A DNA stretch of 64,000 nucleotides, taken from the NCBI GenBank assembly GCA_946546945.1, contig CAMNOU010000006.1:62001-126000 (forward strand). Reading direction: 5' to 3'. The position numbers and the translations under genes are program-made. The DNA is from an uncultured Lachnospiraceae bacterium (GTDB taxonomy: Bacteria; Bacillota; Clostridia; Lachnospirales; Lachnospiraceae). The notes beneath the pieces are model-generated. The model worked only from the letters and a program-made list of their open reading frames with translations, had not been told where the DNA came from and ran no database searches. Below, one piece after another: positions 35,637-42,977 of the stretch (its first letter is position 1; each line of letters begins with the position of its first letter).

Positions 35637-38065
35637 TGATGGAGAACAGACTGTCAAAGCGCATGGAGGCGCTGGCCCGGCTTGTTTCTGCGGGAGCGCG
35701 TCTTGCGGATATCGGGACGGATCACGGATACATACCGATCTGGCTGTGCCGGCAGGGAATCATCCCGTCCGCGATTGCAATGGATATCAACGCCGGTCCT
35801 CTGAAGACCGCAGAAGAGCATATCCGGGAGAGCGGACTGACAGACCGGATCGAAACACGGCTTTCTGACGGACTGGAAAAACTGAATGCGAAAGAAGCAG
35901 ACTCTGTCCTGATCGCAGGGATGGGCGGCGGACTGATCCGCAGGATTCTGAGGGATGGTTCCGGTTCTCTGGAGGGGATCAGAGAGCTGATCCTCCAGCC
36001 GCAGTCAGAAATTGCCCTCACACGCCGGTTCCTGCGGGAGAACGGGTGGCGGATCACTAAGGAAGATATGGTCCTGGAAGACGGGAAATATTATCCGATG
36101 ATGAAAGCGGTCCCCCGGCATGAAAAGGATCCGGATGAGGAATCCCGGACAGAGCAGGCACTGGCAGATGCCTTTGGCCCTGTCCTGCTGGCAGAAAAGC
36201 ATCCGGTACTGCTTGACTGGCTCGAACGGGAGCGTATGGTTACCGACGGCATCCTCGCACGGCTGAAAGAGGAAATCGAGAAGAGGAACCGTCAGGAAGA
36301 GACTTTCCCTGATCAGGGAATGGCCCGTCTGAGACAACGGCGGGAAGAAATGACGCAGAAAAGGAAACTGCTGGGACAGGCGCTGGAGCGAATGAGAGGA
36401 AATGAAAATATGGAAATAACACTGTCGATTTGCGGGGAAGAACGGAAATATCCGGAGAATATCACCTTTCAGGAGATCGCCCGGGAGTATCAACCCCGTT
36501 ATAAAGATGATATCGTACTGGTGCATTATCAGAACCACATCCGGGAACTGCATGCGAAACCCGGCGCCGCCGGAACGGTGGATTTTATTACGACCGCACA
36601 GAATGCGGGCAGGAGTACATACAGAAGAAGCCTGACACTGCTGATGGAAGCGGCGGCAAATGAACTGTTCACAGATAAGGCCGTGGTTGTACAGCATTCC
36701 ATCGGAAAGGGATATTATTGTGAATTCCGCCGGAACGGAAGCTTTGTGCATGTCGATCCTTCGGATATCCTGGCGCTGAAAACGAAGATGGAAGAACTTG
36801 CCGGCCGCGATCTGCCGGTCCTGAAACATGAAATGCGGACGCTGGACGCCATCCGCTATTTTGAGAAGGAAGGTCTTCCGGACAAGGCGAAACTCCTGAG
36901 ATACCGCCGGAGTTCCCGTATGAATGTGTATGAACTCAATGGATATATTGATTATTATTACGGCTATATGGTCCCCTCTACCGGCTACATCAAATACTTT
37001 GATCTGCTTCCCTATAAGAACGGCTTCATGCTGATCTTCCCGGGGAGTGACACCCGGGAGGCTGCGGCCTTCCGCCCTCTTGACAAACTGTTTCAGATCA
37101 TTGATGATTCTGCTGCCTGGGGAGAGAGCATGGGTGTACGGACCGTCGGGGAGCTGAACAATGCAATCGCAAACGGACGGATGCAGGAACTGATTCTGGT
37201 ACAGGAATCCTGGATGGAACAGAAAATCGGCGATATCGCGGAAATGATCGCACAGGATCCCAAAAAGAAAATCATCCTGATCGCCGGCCCTTCCTCTTCG
37301 GGAAAAACGACTTTTTCCCACCGCCTGAGCATTCAGCTGACGGCACAGGGGCTCAAACCGCATCCGATCGCGATGGATGACTTCTATGTGAACCGGGAAG
37401 ATACGCCGCTTGACGAGAACGGGAATTATGATTTTGAGTGTCTGGAGGCCGTGGATGTCGCCCTGTTCAATCAGTGCATGAATGATCTTCTGGAGGGAAA
37501 GGAAGTCGTTCTGCCCGTGTTTAATTTTAAGACAGGGCACCGGGAGTTCCGCCAGAGGCCTCTGAAACTGAATGCAGAAGATGTGCTTGTCATTGAAGGA
37601 ATTCACGGGCTGAATGAAAAACTTTCCAGCAGTCTTCCGAAGGAGACCAAATTCAAAATATATGTCAGTGCGCTTACGCAGCTCAATATCGACACACACA
37701 ATAATCTGGCCACAACAGACTGCAGACTGCTCCGGCGCATTGTCCGGGACGCGAGAACAAGGAATACATCGGCAAGAGAGACCCTGGCCCGTTGGGATTC
37801 CGTCCGCAGAGGAGAAGAGAAAAATATCTTTCCTTATCAGGAAGAAGCGGATGTTATGTTCAATTCAGCCTTGATTTATGAGCTGGCTGTGTTAAAATGT
37901 TATGCAGAGCCGCTTCTGTTCGCCATTGAAGAAGGGTGTCCCGAGTACGATGAGGCAAAGCGGCTGCTGAAGTTCCTTGATTATTTCATCCCGGTTCCGG
38001 GAGATGATATCGCCCTGACTTCCGTTCTGCGGGAGTTCATCGGCGGAGGAATTTTCCACATATAA
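35636..38065 (+). CDS. Fused tRNA (adenine-22-N1)-methyltransferase TrmK and uridine-kinase-like nucleoside kinase
   Basis: An uninterrupted 809-codon frame joins two proteins that are usually separate. Residues 1-~235 are TrmK, which methylates A22 of tRNA: SAM-binding LADIGTDHGYIPI near 24-34 and IAGMGGGLI near 93-101. Residues ~259-809 match the stand-alone clostridial nucleoside kinase: a TGS-like segment (ITLSICGEERKYPENITFQE), a threonyl-tRNA-synthetase-like second domain, and a uridine-kinase P-loop GPSSSGKTT near 551. An internal ATG at 36410 (codon 259) with AGAGGA nine bases upstream could also start the kinase alone. The frame begins on the last base of the rpoD stop. Confidence 0.9.
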   Translation: MMENRLSKRMEALARLVSAGARLADIGTDHGYIPIWLCRQGIIPSAIAMDINAGPLKTAEEHIRESGLTDRIETRLSDGLEKLNAKEADSVLIAGMGGGLIRRILRDGSGSLEGIRELILQPQSEIALTRRFLRENGWRITKEDMVLEDGKYYPMMKAVPRHEKDPDEESRTEQALADAFGPVLLAEKHPVLLDWLERERMVTDGILARLKEEIEKRNRQEETFPDQGMARLRQRREEMTQKRKLLGQALERMRGNENMEITLSICGEERKYPENITFQEIAREYQPRYKDDIVLVHYQNHIRELHAKPGAAGTVDFITTAQNAGRSTYRRSLTLLMEAAANELFTDKAVVVQHSIGKGYYCEFRRNGSFVHVDPSDILALKTKMEELAGRDLPVLKHEMRTLDAIRYFEKEGLPDKAKLLRYRRSSRMNVYELNGYIDYYYGYMVPSTGYIKYFDLLPYKNGFMLIFPGSDTREAAAFRPLDKLFQIIDDSAAWGESMGVRTVGELNNAIANGRMQELILVQESWMEQKIGDIAEMIAQDPKKKIILIAGPSSSGKTTFSHRLSIQLTAQGLKPHPIAMDDFYVNREDTPLDENGNYDFECLEAVDVALFNQCMNDLLEGKEVVLPVFNFKTGHREFRQRPLKLNAEDVLVIEGIHGLNEKLSSSLPKETKFKIYVSALTQLNIDTHNNLATTDCRLLRRIVRDARTRNTSARETLARWDSVRRGEEKNIFPYQEEADVMFNSALIYELAVLKCYAEPLLFAIEEGCPEYDEAKRLLKFLDYFIPVPGDDIALTSVLREFIGGGIFHI

Positions 38066-38190
38066 CTCAGAAGGGGATGTCCCCCTCCTGAGTTATATGC
38101 TCCGCGAGGATGTGCAGAGATTCGGAGAGGAAGATGACGGCTAAGGCCGTCCCGAATCTCGCACCAAGTCTCGCAGGAGCGAGACTTGAA
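38062..38190 (-). repeat. Structured intergenic repeat, copy 3 (reverse orientation)
   Basis: Read on the minus strand: H1 CAAGTCTCGC/GCGAGACTTG (38165-38188), H2 outer stem GTGC-GAGATTCGG with CCGAATCTC-T-GCAC, inner hairpin GACGGC-CTTA-GCCGTC, conserved block ATCCTCGCGGAGC, and H3 (38062-38070 with 38088-38096). Several base pairs differ from copy 5 on both strands at once. The TAA stop of the TrmK-kinase gene lies inside H3, and the H1 end abuts the first helix of RNase P RNA. Confidence 0.85.
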
Positions 38191-38537
38191 CTGAGTAAAA
38201 CAGGTGATCGCGGCTGCATGTGTCGAAAGACCGCAGGTGAGGAAAGTCCGGGCTTCACAGGGCAGGATGCCGGATAACGTCCGGCGGAGGCGACTCCAGG
38301 GAAAGTGCAACAGAAATATACCGCATGATCTGATCATGTAAGGGTGGAATGGCAGTGCAAGAGACTACCGCCCGTCCGGTAACGGACGGGGCAGCTGTAA
38401 ACCCCATTCGAAGCAAGACCGAAGCAAAGCTATGACGTGGCCCGCCAGCTTTAGGTAGGTCGCTAGAGACAGCCGGCAACGGCTGTACCAGATAGATGAT
38501 CACCCAACGACATAACCCGGCTTATCGTTTTGCTCAG
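38191..38537 (+). ncRNA. rnpB: RNase P RNA
   Basis: The catalytic RNA of RNase P, which removes 5' leaders from tRNA precursors. The conserved 5' region GAGGAAAGTCCGGGCTTCAC, the CAGGATGCCGGATAACGTCC region, AGGGAAAGTGCAACAGAAA, and the 3' conserved ACATAACCCGGCTTATCG are present in order. The ends pair as helix P1 (CTGAGTAAAAC at 38191 with GTTTTGCTCAG at 38527-38537). I see no convincing promoter directly upstream; repeat copy 3 sits flush with P1. A terminator follows at once. Confidence 0.96.
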
Positions 38538-38545
38538 TAAAAAAA

Positions 38546-38568
38546 GCGCCAGTACTGGCGCTTTTTTA
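38546..38568 (+). terminator. Rho-independent terminator of rnpB
   Basis: Palindromic stem GCGCCAGTACTGGCGC preceded by A residues and followed by six or more T residues. Confidence 0.93.
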
Positions 38569-38622
38569 CGTTAGCTGACTTTTATTCAAATCTAAAAAGT
38601 TTCTTAAAAGAATGCAGAATTG

Positions 38623-38651
38623 TTGACAGTGATTTTCGCAAAATGTACAGT
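38623..38651 (+). promoter_or_regulatory. Predicted sigma-A promoter of the zinc-ribbon gene
   Basis: -35 TTGACA, 17-base spacer, -10 TACAGT; 49 bases before the start codon. Confidence 0.55.
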
Positions 38652-38700
38652 ATATCTAATGGCTGATGTCAGGTGCCATCAGAAAGGAAACGCACACTTT

Positions 38701-39084
38701 ATGCAGAATCGATTTAATCAGTTTATGTATGGACGCTATGGGAATGATCAGTTGAACCGTTTTGTTTCAGTAGCCGCGCTGGTTGTGATTATTATCAACC
38801 TTTTTGTGCGGATCCGGCTGCTGTCGGTCATTGCGCTTTTGCTGCTTCTGATCGTTTATCTCAGAATGTTTTCCCGCAATATAGAGAAGCGGGCGGCCGA
38901 GAACCGTGTTTTCTTAAGACTGACTGACCGTTTCCGGCGCAGAATAGTTTTCCGGGATCAGAATAAAAACTATCGTTTTTTTGTCTGCCCTTCCTGCAGA
39001 CAGAAGGTACGCGTGCCCAGAGGGAAGGGGAAAATCGAGATAACCTGCCCGAGATGCCGCCATTCCTTTATCAAGAGAACCTAG
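38701..39084 (+). CDS. Membrane protein with C-terminal zinc ribbon
   Basis: A 127-residue protein with two adjacent membrane segments (about residues 21-36 and 39-54), a basic linker, and a C-terminal zinc ribbon formed by C96-x2-C99 and C116-x2-C119. The ATG at 38701 follows AGAAAGGAAA by ten bases; an upstream in-frame start at 38620 overlaps the promoter and is rejected. It is the first gene of a three-gene unit with the DUF5685 and DnaJ-like genes. The function is unknown. Confidence 0.82.
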   Translation: MQNRFNQFMYGRYGNDQLNRFVSVAALVVIIINLFVRIRLLSVIALLLLLIVYLRMFSRNIEKRAAENRVFLRLTDRFRRRIVFRDQNKNYRFFVCPSCRQKVRVPRGKGKIEITCPRCRHSFIKRT

Positions 39085-39097
39085 TAGGAGGCACTCC

Positions 39098-39961
39098 GTG
39101 TTTGGATATATTTATATCAACCAGAAGGAATTAAGTGAAGAGGGGAAAAAGGAGTATCAGTCGTATTACTGCGGTCTCTGCCAGGTATTGCGCAGAAATT
39201 TCGGCGTGAAAGGGCAGATGCTCTTAAATTATGACATGACATTTCTGGTTATTCTCCTGACGGGACTGTATGAGCTCACAAACAGGGAGGTTCAGTTTGT
39301 CTGCCCGCTTCATCCGGGACGGAAAAAACTTGCTTATGTCAATGAGGCGACCCGGTACGCCTCGGATATGAATGTTCTGCTGTCCTATCATAATCTTATG
39401 GATGACTGGAAAGATGACAGGAATTATCCCAAATATGCAGCCTCGCTGATGCTGAAGCGGGATTACGGGGGCGTCAGCCGGAAATATCCCCGCCAGACGC
39501 GTGCTGTGGAAAATTATATGCGGCAGCTGAATATGCTGGAGAAAAAGCGGGAAGTGAATATCGACGCGATCTCCGGTCTGACCGGAGAGATGCTGGGAGA
39601 GATTTTTGCCTGGAAGGATGATCTGTGGACGGAGGAACTGCATTGCCTTGGTTTCTATATGGGCAAGTTCATTTATCTGATGGATGCCTATGAAGATCTG
39701 GAAAAGGACAAAAAGAAGAATGAATATAATCCGTTTGAAGACCTTCAGAAAAAAAATCCGGAGGACTATGAGACACTCAGCAGACTGCTTCTGACCAGTA
39801 TGATGGCCGAATGCGCGAAGTCTTTTGAACGGCTGCCGATCCTTCTGCATGCGGATATCATCCGCAATATCCTGTATTCCGGCGTGTGGTCGCGCTATGA
39901 GTATCTTCAGGCAAAAAAGAACAGAAAGCGGAGGCATTCGAAAGTTGAGAAACCCGTATGA
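39098..39961 (+). CDS. DUF5685 family protein
   Basis: A 287-residue, mostly helical protein. The family motif YCGLC is at residues 24-28. Two Asp-rich stretches, LMDDWKDD (D103, D104, D107, D108) and DAYEDLEKD (D197, D201), are spaced like the metal-binding DxxxD motifs of squalene/phytoene-synthase-type enzymes; that resemblance is my inference, not a known assignment. The start is GTG at 39098, six bases after TAGGAGG. The last codons overlap the start of the DnaJ-like gene by 17 bases. Confidence 0.8.
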   Translation: MFGYIYINQKELSEEGKKEYQSYYCGLCQVLRRNFGVKGQMLLNYDMTFLVILLTGLYELTNREVQFVCPLHPGRKKLAYVNEATRYASDMNVLLSYHNLMDDWKDDRNYPKYAASLMLKRDYGGVSRKYPRQTRAVENYMRQLNMLEKKREVNIDAISGLTGEMLGEIFAWKDDLWTEELHCLGFYMGKFIYLMDAYEDLEKDKKKNEYNPFEDLQKKNPEDYETLSRLLLTSMMAECAKSFERLPILLHADIIRNILYSGVWSRYEYLQAKKNRKRRHSKVEKPV

Positions 39962-40589
39962 TGTTCTCGGCATTACGCCGGGGGCTACAGATGAAGAAAT
40001 AAAAAAGGCCTATCGGAACCTGAGCCGCAAATATCACCCCGATTCCAATGTGAACAGTGCGCATCCGGAAATTGCGGAGGAGAAGTTCAAAGAAGTCCAG
40101 CAGGCGTATAACCAGATCATGAAAGAGAAGCAGCAGGGCTACGGATACAGCAGTTATCAGCAGCAGGGCTACGGATACAGCAGTTATCAGCAGCAGAGTT
40201 ATCAGTACAGAGATTATGGACAGAATGAGTCTTCCGCCATGCAGGCTGCCGCGAATTATATTAACAGCGGCTATTTTCAGGAGGCGCTGAATGCCCTGGA
40301 TGGCGTGCCCTATGCGCAGCGCACGGCCCGCTGGTATTATTTCAGTGCAGCAGCCAATCAGGGGGCCGGCAATAATATCCGGGCAATGGAGCAGATCCGC
40401 AGAGCCGTGGAAATGGAGCCGGGCAATATGGAATACCGGCAGTTTCTGCAGAATCTGGAGTTTAGCGGGATCTGGTATCAGAACATGGGATCTTCTTATC
40501 AGAGGCCGTTCTCCGGTCAGACAGGCATGTGCCTGACGCTGTGCTGTGTTGCATCCATGTTCGGCGGATGCTGTTTCAGGCCGTTTTAA
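39945..40589 (+). CDS. DnaJ-like protein with Gln/Tyr-rich repeats
   Basis: A 214-residue J-domain protein. The J domain occupies residues ~3-65 with the HPD motif at 31-33, so it should stimulate an Hsp70 ATPase. It is followed by a Q/G/Y/S-rich segment built from a 10-residue repeat ([10 protein letters not shown]), a helical region resembling tetratricopeptide repeats ([20 protein letters not shown] to [11 protein letters not shown]), and a hydrophobic Cys-rich C-terminus ([16 protein letters not shown]). The likely start is TTG at 39945, ten bases after GGAGG, within the end of the DUF5685 gene. The stop overlaps the stop of the convergent gene. Confidence 0.82.
   Translation: MRNPYDVLGITPGATDEEIKKAYRNLSRKYHPDSNVNSAHPEIAEEKFKEVQQAYNQIMKEKQQGYGYSSYQQQGYGYSSYQQQSYQYRDYGQNESSAMQAAANYINSGYFQEALNALDGVPYAQRTARWYYFSAAANQGAGNNIRAMEQIRRAVEMEPGNMEYRQFLQNLEFSGIWYQNMGSSYQRPFSGQTGMCLTLCCVASMFGGCCFRPF
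40131..40205 (+). repeat. Tandem 30-bp repeat in the DnaJ-like gene
   Basis: Two identical 30-bp units (40131-40160 and 40161-40190) followed by a shorter diverged third. They encode [10 protein letters not shown] twice, then QQSYQ. Confidence 0.93.
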
Positions 40590-42094
40590 AAGGACTTTTT
40601 CAGACCCTTCTGCTGCGGTGCTTTTCCCTGCAGGATGGTCAGCAGTTCTTCAAAAACAGGCTCATTCCGGCAGACGATCAGGGCCAGACCGGTCTTTGCC
40701 CGGTTGAGTCCCTGAAACAGATTACGGACTGCGCTGTATCCGGTGTTATCCGGGAGAGACGAACGAAGATAGGTATCTTCATCGTAATAGAAACCGCTGT
40801 CCATGACCATAACCACTTTATTGAATTCTTTGCAGTCTGCTTCGGATACGTCGATCTGAAGGTATTCGCTGACTGCATTATTTTTCTGCCCCGCCTGATA
40901 GATGTAGGTATATCCGCCGGCGGCATAGTTCCTCAGAAGAACACACAGTTCCTCTTCGTTATTTGCATAGTTGACGGTCACACCGGTATAGTCCAGTTTG
41001 TAAACAAATTCCGCGGGATGGACAAGAGCCTGAATAAAAGAGGAGAGCTCGCCGTTGATCCGGATCCGGTTGGTCAGCCGGTAAGCAGTATAGCCGGGAA
41101 GACGGCTGATGCAGCGGATGACCTCTTTGTTCATTTCCAGTTCGGAAATCATTTCCTCAAAATCATAGGAGAAGATCAACGGGGCCCCGGAAGCTTTGGC
41201 ATAGGAGACAACGGCATCCAAATGTTCCCGGGAGATTCTGTGCGCTTCGTCGACCAGCACGGCCGCGTATGCATGGCCGGTCAGGGCGCCGGTCTCGCTC
41301 TCGCGGTAAAAATCAATCCGCTTCAGACGCTCGTTCAGCTGATCAAATTCCTCCGGAACAAACCCGCAGTGCAAAAGACAGATCTGTCTGCCCGTCGAAA
41401 GCTTCATGGCAATGTCATACAGAAGAAGCGATTTCCCGGTTCCGGGCAATCCGGTGAATCCCTGAAAGCAGAATCCCTCTTCTCTGATTTTCTTTAAAAT
41501 CCGCCGCTCAATATCTCTTTGCTGCGAGGTGAGAAAATATTCCTTCTGTAAAAACCGGTCCGGGTCAGACAGAGGGGAAATGATAAAATTCTCCGCGCGG
41601 AACAGATTCTCAACGTCCTCCTCGTAACAATCCGTCTGCTTTTTCAGATCCGCGCACAGATATTTCCAGTCGGTATCGATGATTTTTCCGCTTCCGGTCA
41701 GCCGTACCAGACGTTCCATACTGCTGATATACGTGTAGGAGCGCATAGTCTTTCCCAGAGAGGCCAGATAGTAGCGGTTCTGCTTCAGCTGCTTCAGGAT
41801 GCTTTCGTCCGGGACAGGTTCGCTTTTCAGTTCAATATTGATGACGGTCTCACGCCCGATCCGGAGCAGATCAAATTCCTTGCCCAGCCGCGGGATCTGA
41901 AAAGAGTAGTAAAACAATAACTGTTCCGCGTCTTCCATATGTTCCCGGAGATGTCCGGCAAAGGATTTCAGGCTTTCCGTTTCCCAGGTCTTGATACCAA
42001 GGAAATGCTTCCTCGCCGACATCTGTCGTTCCAGACGCTGCAGGTTTTCTGTTTTCTGTATTCTTGTCAACGCATAGATATTGATTGGTTTCAT
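40586..42094 (-). CDS. Nuclease-helicase: PD-(D/E)xK-like domain fused to DUF2075/Schlafen-type helicase
   Basis: A 502-residue protein. The N-terminal ~150 residues contain D75 and E88-x-K90 (EFDLLRIG then INIELKSE), the spacing of a PD-(D/E)xK nuclease core. The rest is a DUF2075-type superfamily 1 ATPase: Walker A GLPGTGKS at ~215-222, Walker [10 protein letters not shown] at ~282, and the C-terminal [11 protein letters not shown] and [19 protein letters not shown] typical of SF1 motifs. The ATG at 42094 has AAAGGA about nine bases upstream; a start nine codons earlier has GGAGG only four bases away. It has its own promoter. Its role is unknown; DNA repair or phage defence are possible. 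Confidence 0.82.
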   Translation of the reverse strand: MKPINIYALTRIQKTENLQRLERQMSARKHFLGIKTWETESLKSFAGHLREHMEDAEQLLFYYSFQIPRLGKEFDLLRIGRETVINIELKSEPVPDESILKQLKQNRYYLASLGKTMRSYTYISSMERLVRLTGSGKIIDTDWKYLCADLKKQTDCYEEDVENLFRAENFIISPLSDPDRFLQKEYFLTSQQRDIERRILKKIREEGFCFQGFTGLPGTGKSLLLYDIAMKLSTGRQICLLHCGFVPEEFDQLNERLKRIDFYRESETGALTGHAYAAVLVDEAHRISREHLDAVVSYAKASGAPLIFSYDFEEMISELEMNKEVIRCISRLPGYTAYRLTNRIRINGELSSFIQALVHPAEFVYKLDYTGVTVNYANNEEELCVLLRNYAAGGYTYIYQAGQKNNAVSEYLQIDVSEADCKEFNKVVMVMDSGFYYDEDTYLRSSLPDNTGYSAVRNLFQGLNRAKTGLALIVCRNEPVFEELLTILQGKAPQQKGLKKSF

Positions 42095-42158
42095 CAGCCT
42101 GTTCCTTTCCGTATCCGGCATGGAGCCTCCGGACTTCTGTCTGGAGAGCGCTTTTATG

Positions 42159-42184
42159 TCATAGGGAATAGCGATTTCCTATGA
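42159..42184. promoter_or_regulatory. 26-bp dyad at the transcription start of the nuclease-helicase gene
   Basis: Near-perfect inverted repeat with arms TCATAGG and CCTATGA and inner AAT/ATT pairing. It begins about nine bases downstream of the -10 box, near the expected +1. It could be an operator or a 5' hairpin in the mRNA. Confidence 0.6.
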
Positions 42185-42192
42185 TATAAAAA

Positions 42193-42222
42193 ATTATAGC
42201 TTTTGGAAAAGGAGGCTGTCAA
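42193..42222 (-). promoter_or_regulatory. Strong sigma-A promoter of the nuclease-helicase gene
   Basis: On the minus strand: consensus -35 TTGACA, 18-base spacer, consensus -10 TATAAT; about 100 bases before the start codon. Confidence 0.85.
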
Positions 42223-42279
42223 GGGCGGTTAAAGTGTGCTATCATGCAAGAGACTGTATTTGCAGCATGAAGGATAATT

Positions 42280-42400
42280 CAAATCTCGCTCGCGAGACCT
42301 GGCGCTGGATTCGGGTCAGCGTCAGCTGACATCTTCCAAACCGAATCCATGCGCATCCTCGCGGAGCGTTTATCTCAGTGGGGGTCTCTCACACTGAGAT
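42280..42400 (+). repeat. Structured intergenic repeat, copy 4
   Basis: Nearly identical to copy 1 across its length. H1 (CAAATCTCGC with GCGAGACCTG) has two mismatches, so this copy seems to be decaying at that end. The inner hairpin GTCAGC/GCTGAC and H3 (ATCTCAGTG/CACTGAGAT) are intact. It ends about ten bases before the aroK ribosome binding site. Confidence 0.85.
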
Positions 42401-42420
42401 GAGAACAACAGGAGACAGTG

Positions 42421-42927
42421 ATGAAAAAAGAAAATATTATTCTGATCGGAATGCCCGGGGCCGGCAAAAGTACGGTAGGCGTCGTGCTGGCAAAAATGCT
42501 GGGCTTTCATTTTATGGATTCTGATCTGGTCATTCAGGAGCAGACCGGAAAACTGTTATATCAGCTGATCGACAGCTGCGGGCTGGACGGGTTCCGCCAG
42601 ATTGAAAACGATGTCAACAGATCCCTGGATCTGCATCATACCGTGCTTGCCACAGGAGGAAGTGCGGTCTACGGAAAAGAGGCGATGGAACATCTGGCGC
42701 AGATCGGCCGTATTGTTTATCTGAAGCTTTCCTGTGCATCGATTGAAGAGCGGCTCGGAGATCTGCACACCAGGGGAGTCGCCATGAAGCCGGGACAGTC
42801 ACTGGCCAGTCTGTACCAGGAGAGAAAACCGCTCTATGAAAAGTATGCGGATATCACGATCGACTGTGATGAGTGCAGTCTGCGGGAAGTCGCAGGGAAG
42901 ATCTTTGCGTGTGTGGCGGATTCCTGA
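42421..42927 (+). CDS. aroK: Shikimate kinase
   Basis: A 168-residue shikimate kinase, which phosphorylates shikimate in the aromatic amino acid pathway. Walker A GMPGAGKST is at residues ~11-19, the shikimate-binding Asp is in FMDSDLVIQ, and the glycine pair is in LATGGSAVY. The LID region appears as RGVAMKPGQSL, lacking some usual arginines. The ATG at 42421 follows AGGAGA by five bases. aroC lies 2.5 kb downstream on the other strand. Confidence 0.88.
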   Translation: MKKENIILIGMPGAGKSTVGVVLAKMLGFHFMDSDLVIQEQTGKLLYQLIDSCGLDGFRQIENDVNRSLDLHHTVLATGGSAVYGKEAMEHLAQIGRIVYLKLSCASIEERLGDLHTRGVAMKPGQSLASLYQERKPLYEKYADITIDCDECSLREVAGKIFACVADS

Positions 42928-42942
42928 ACACTTCGCAGGAAA

Positions 42943-42977
42943 AGGAAGGAAACGGGAAAAAGGAAGGAAACGGGAAA
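42943..42977 (+). repeat. Duplicated 18-bp purine-rich unit before the helicase start
   Basis: Two copies of AGGAAGGAAACGGGAAA (17 identical bases, period 18) lie between the aroK stop and the GTG start of the helicase. Each contains a GGAAGGA Shine-Dalgarno-like core. Confidence 0.8.

Noticed and set aside
36005-37699. 564-codon open frame on the minus strand opposite the TrmK-kinase gene
   Set aside because: Antisense shadow of two conserved domains; no recognisable motif.
40529-41497. 322-codon plus-strand frame opposite the nuclease-helicase
   Set aside because: The minus strand has the Walker and nuclease motifs, promoter and ribosome site; the plus frame has none and would overlap the DnaJ-like gene.
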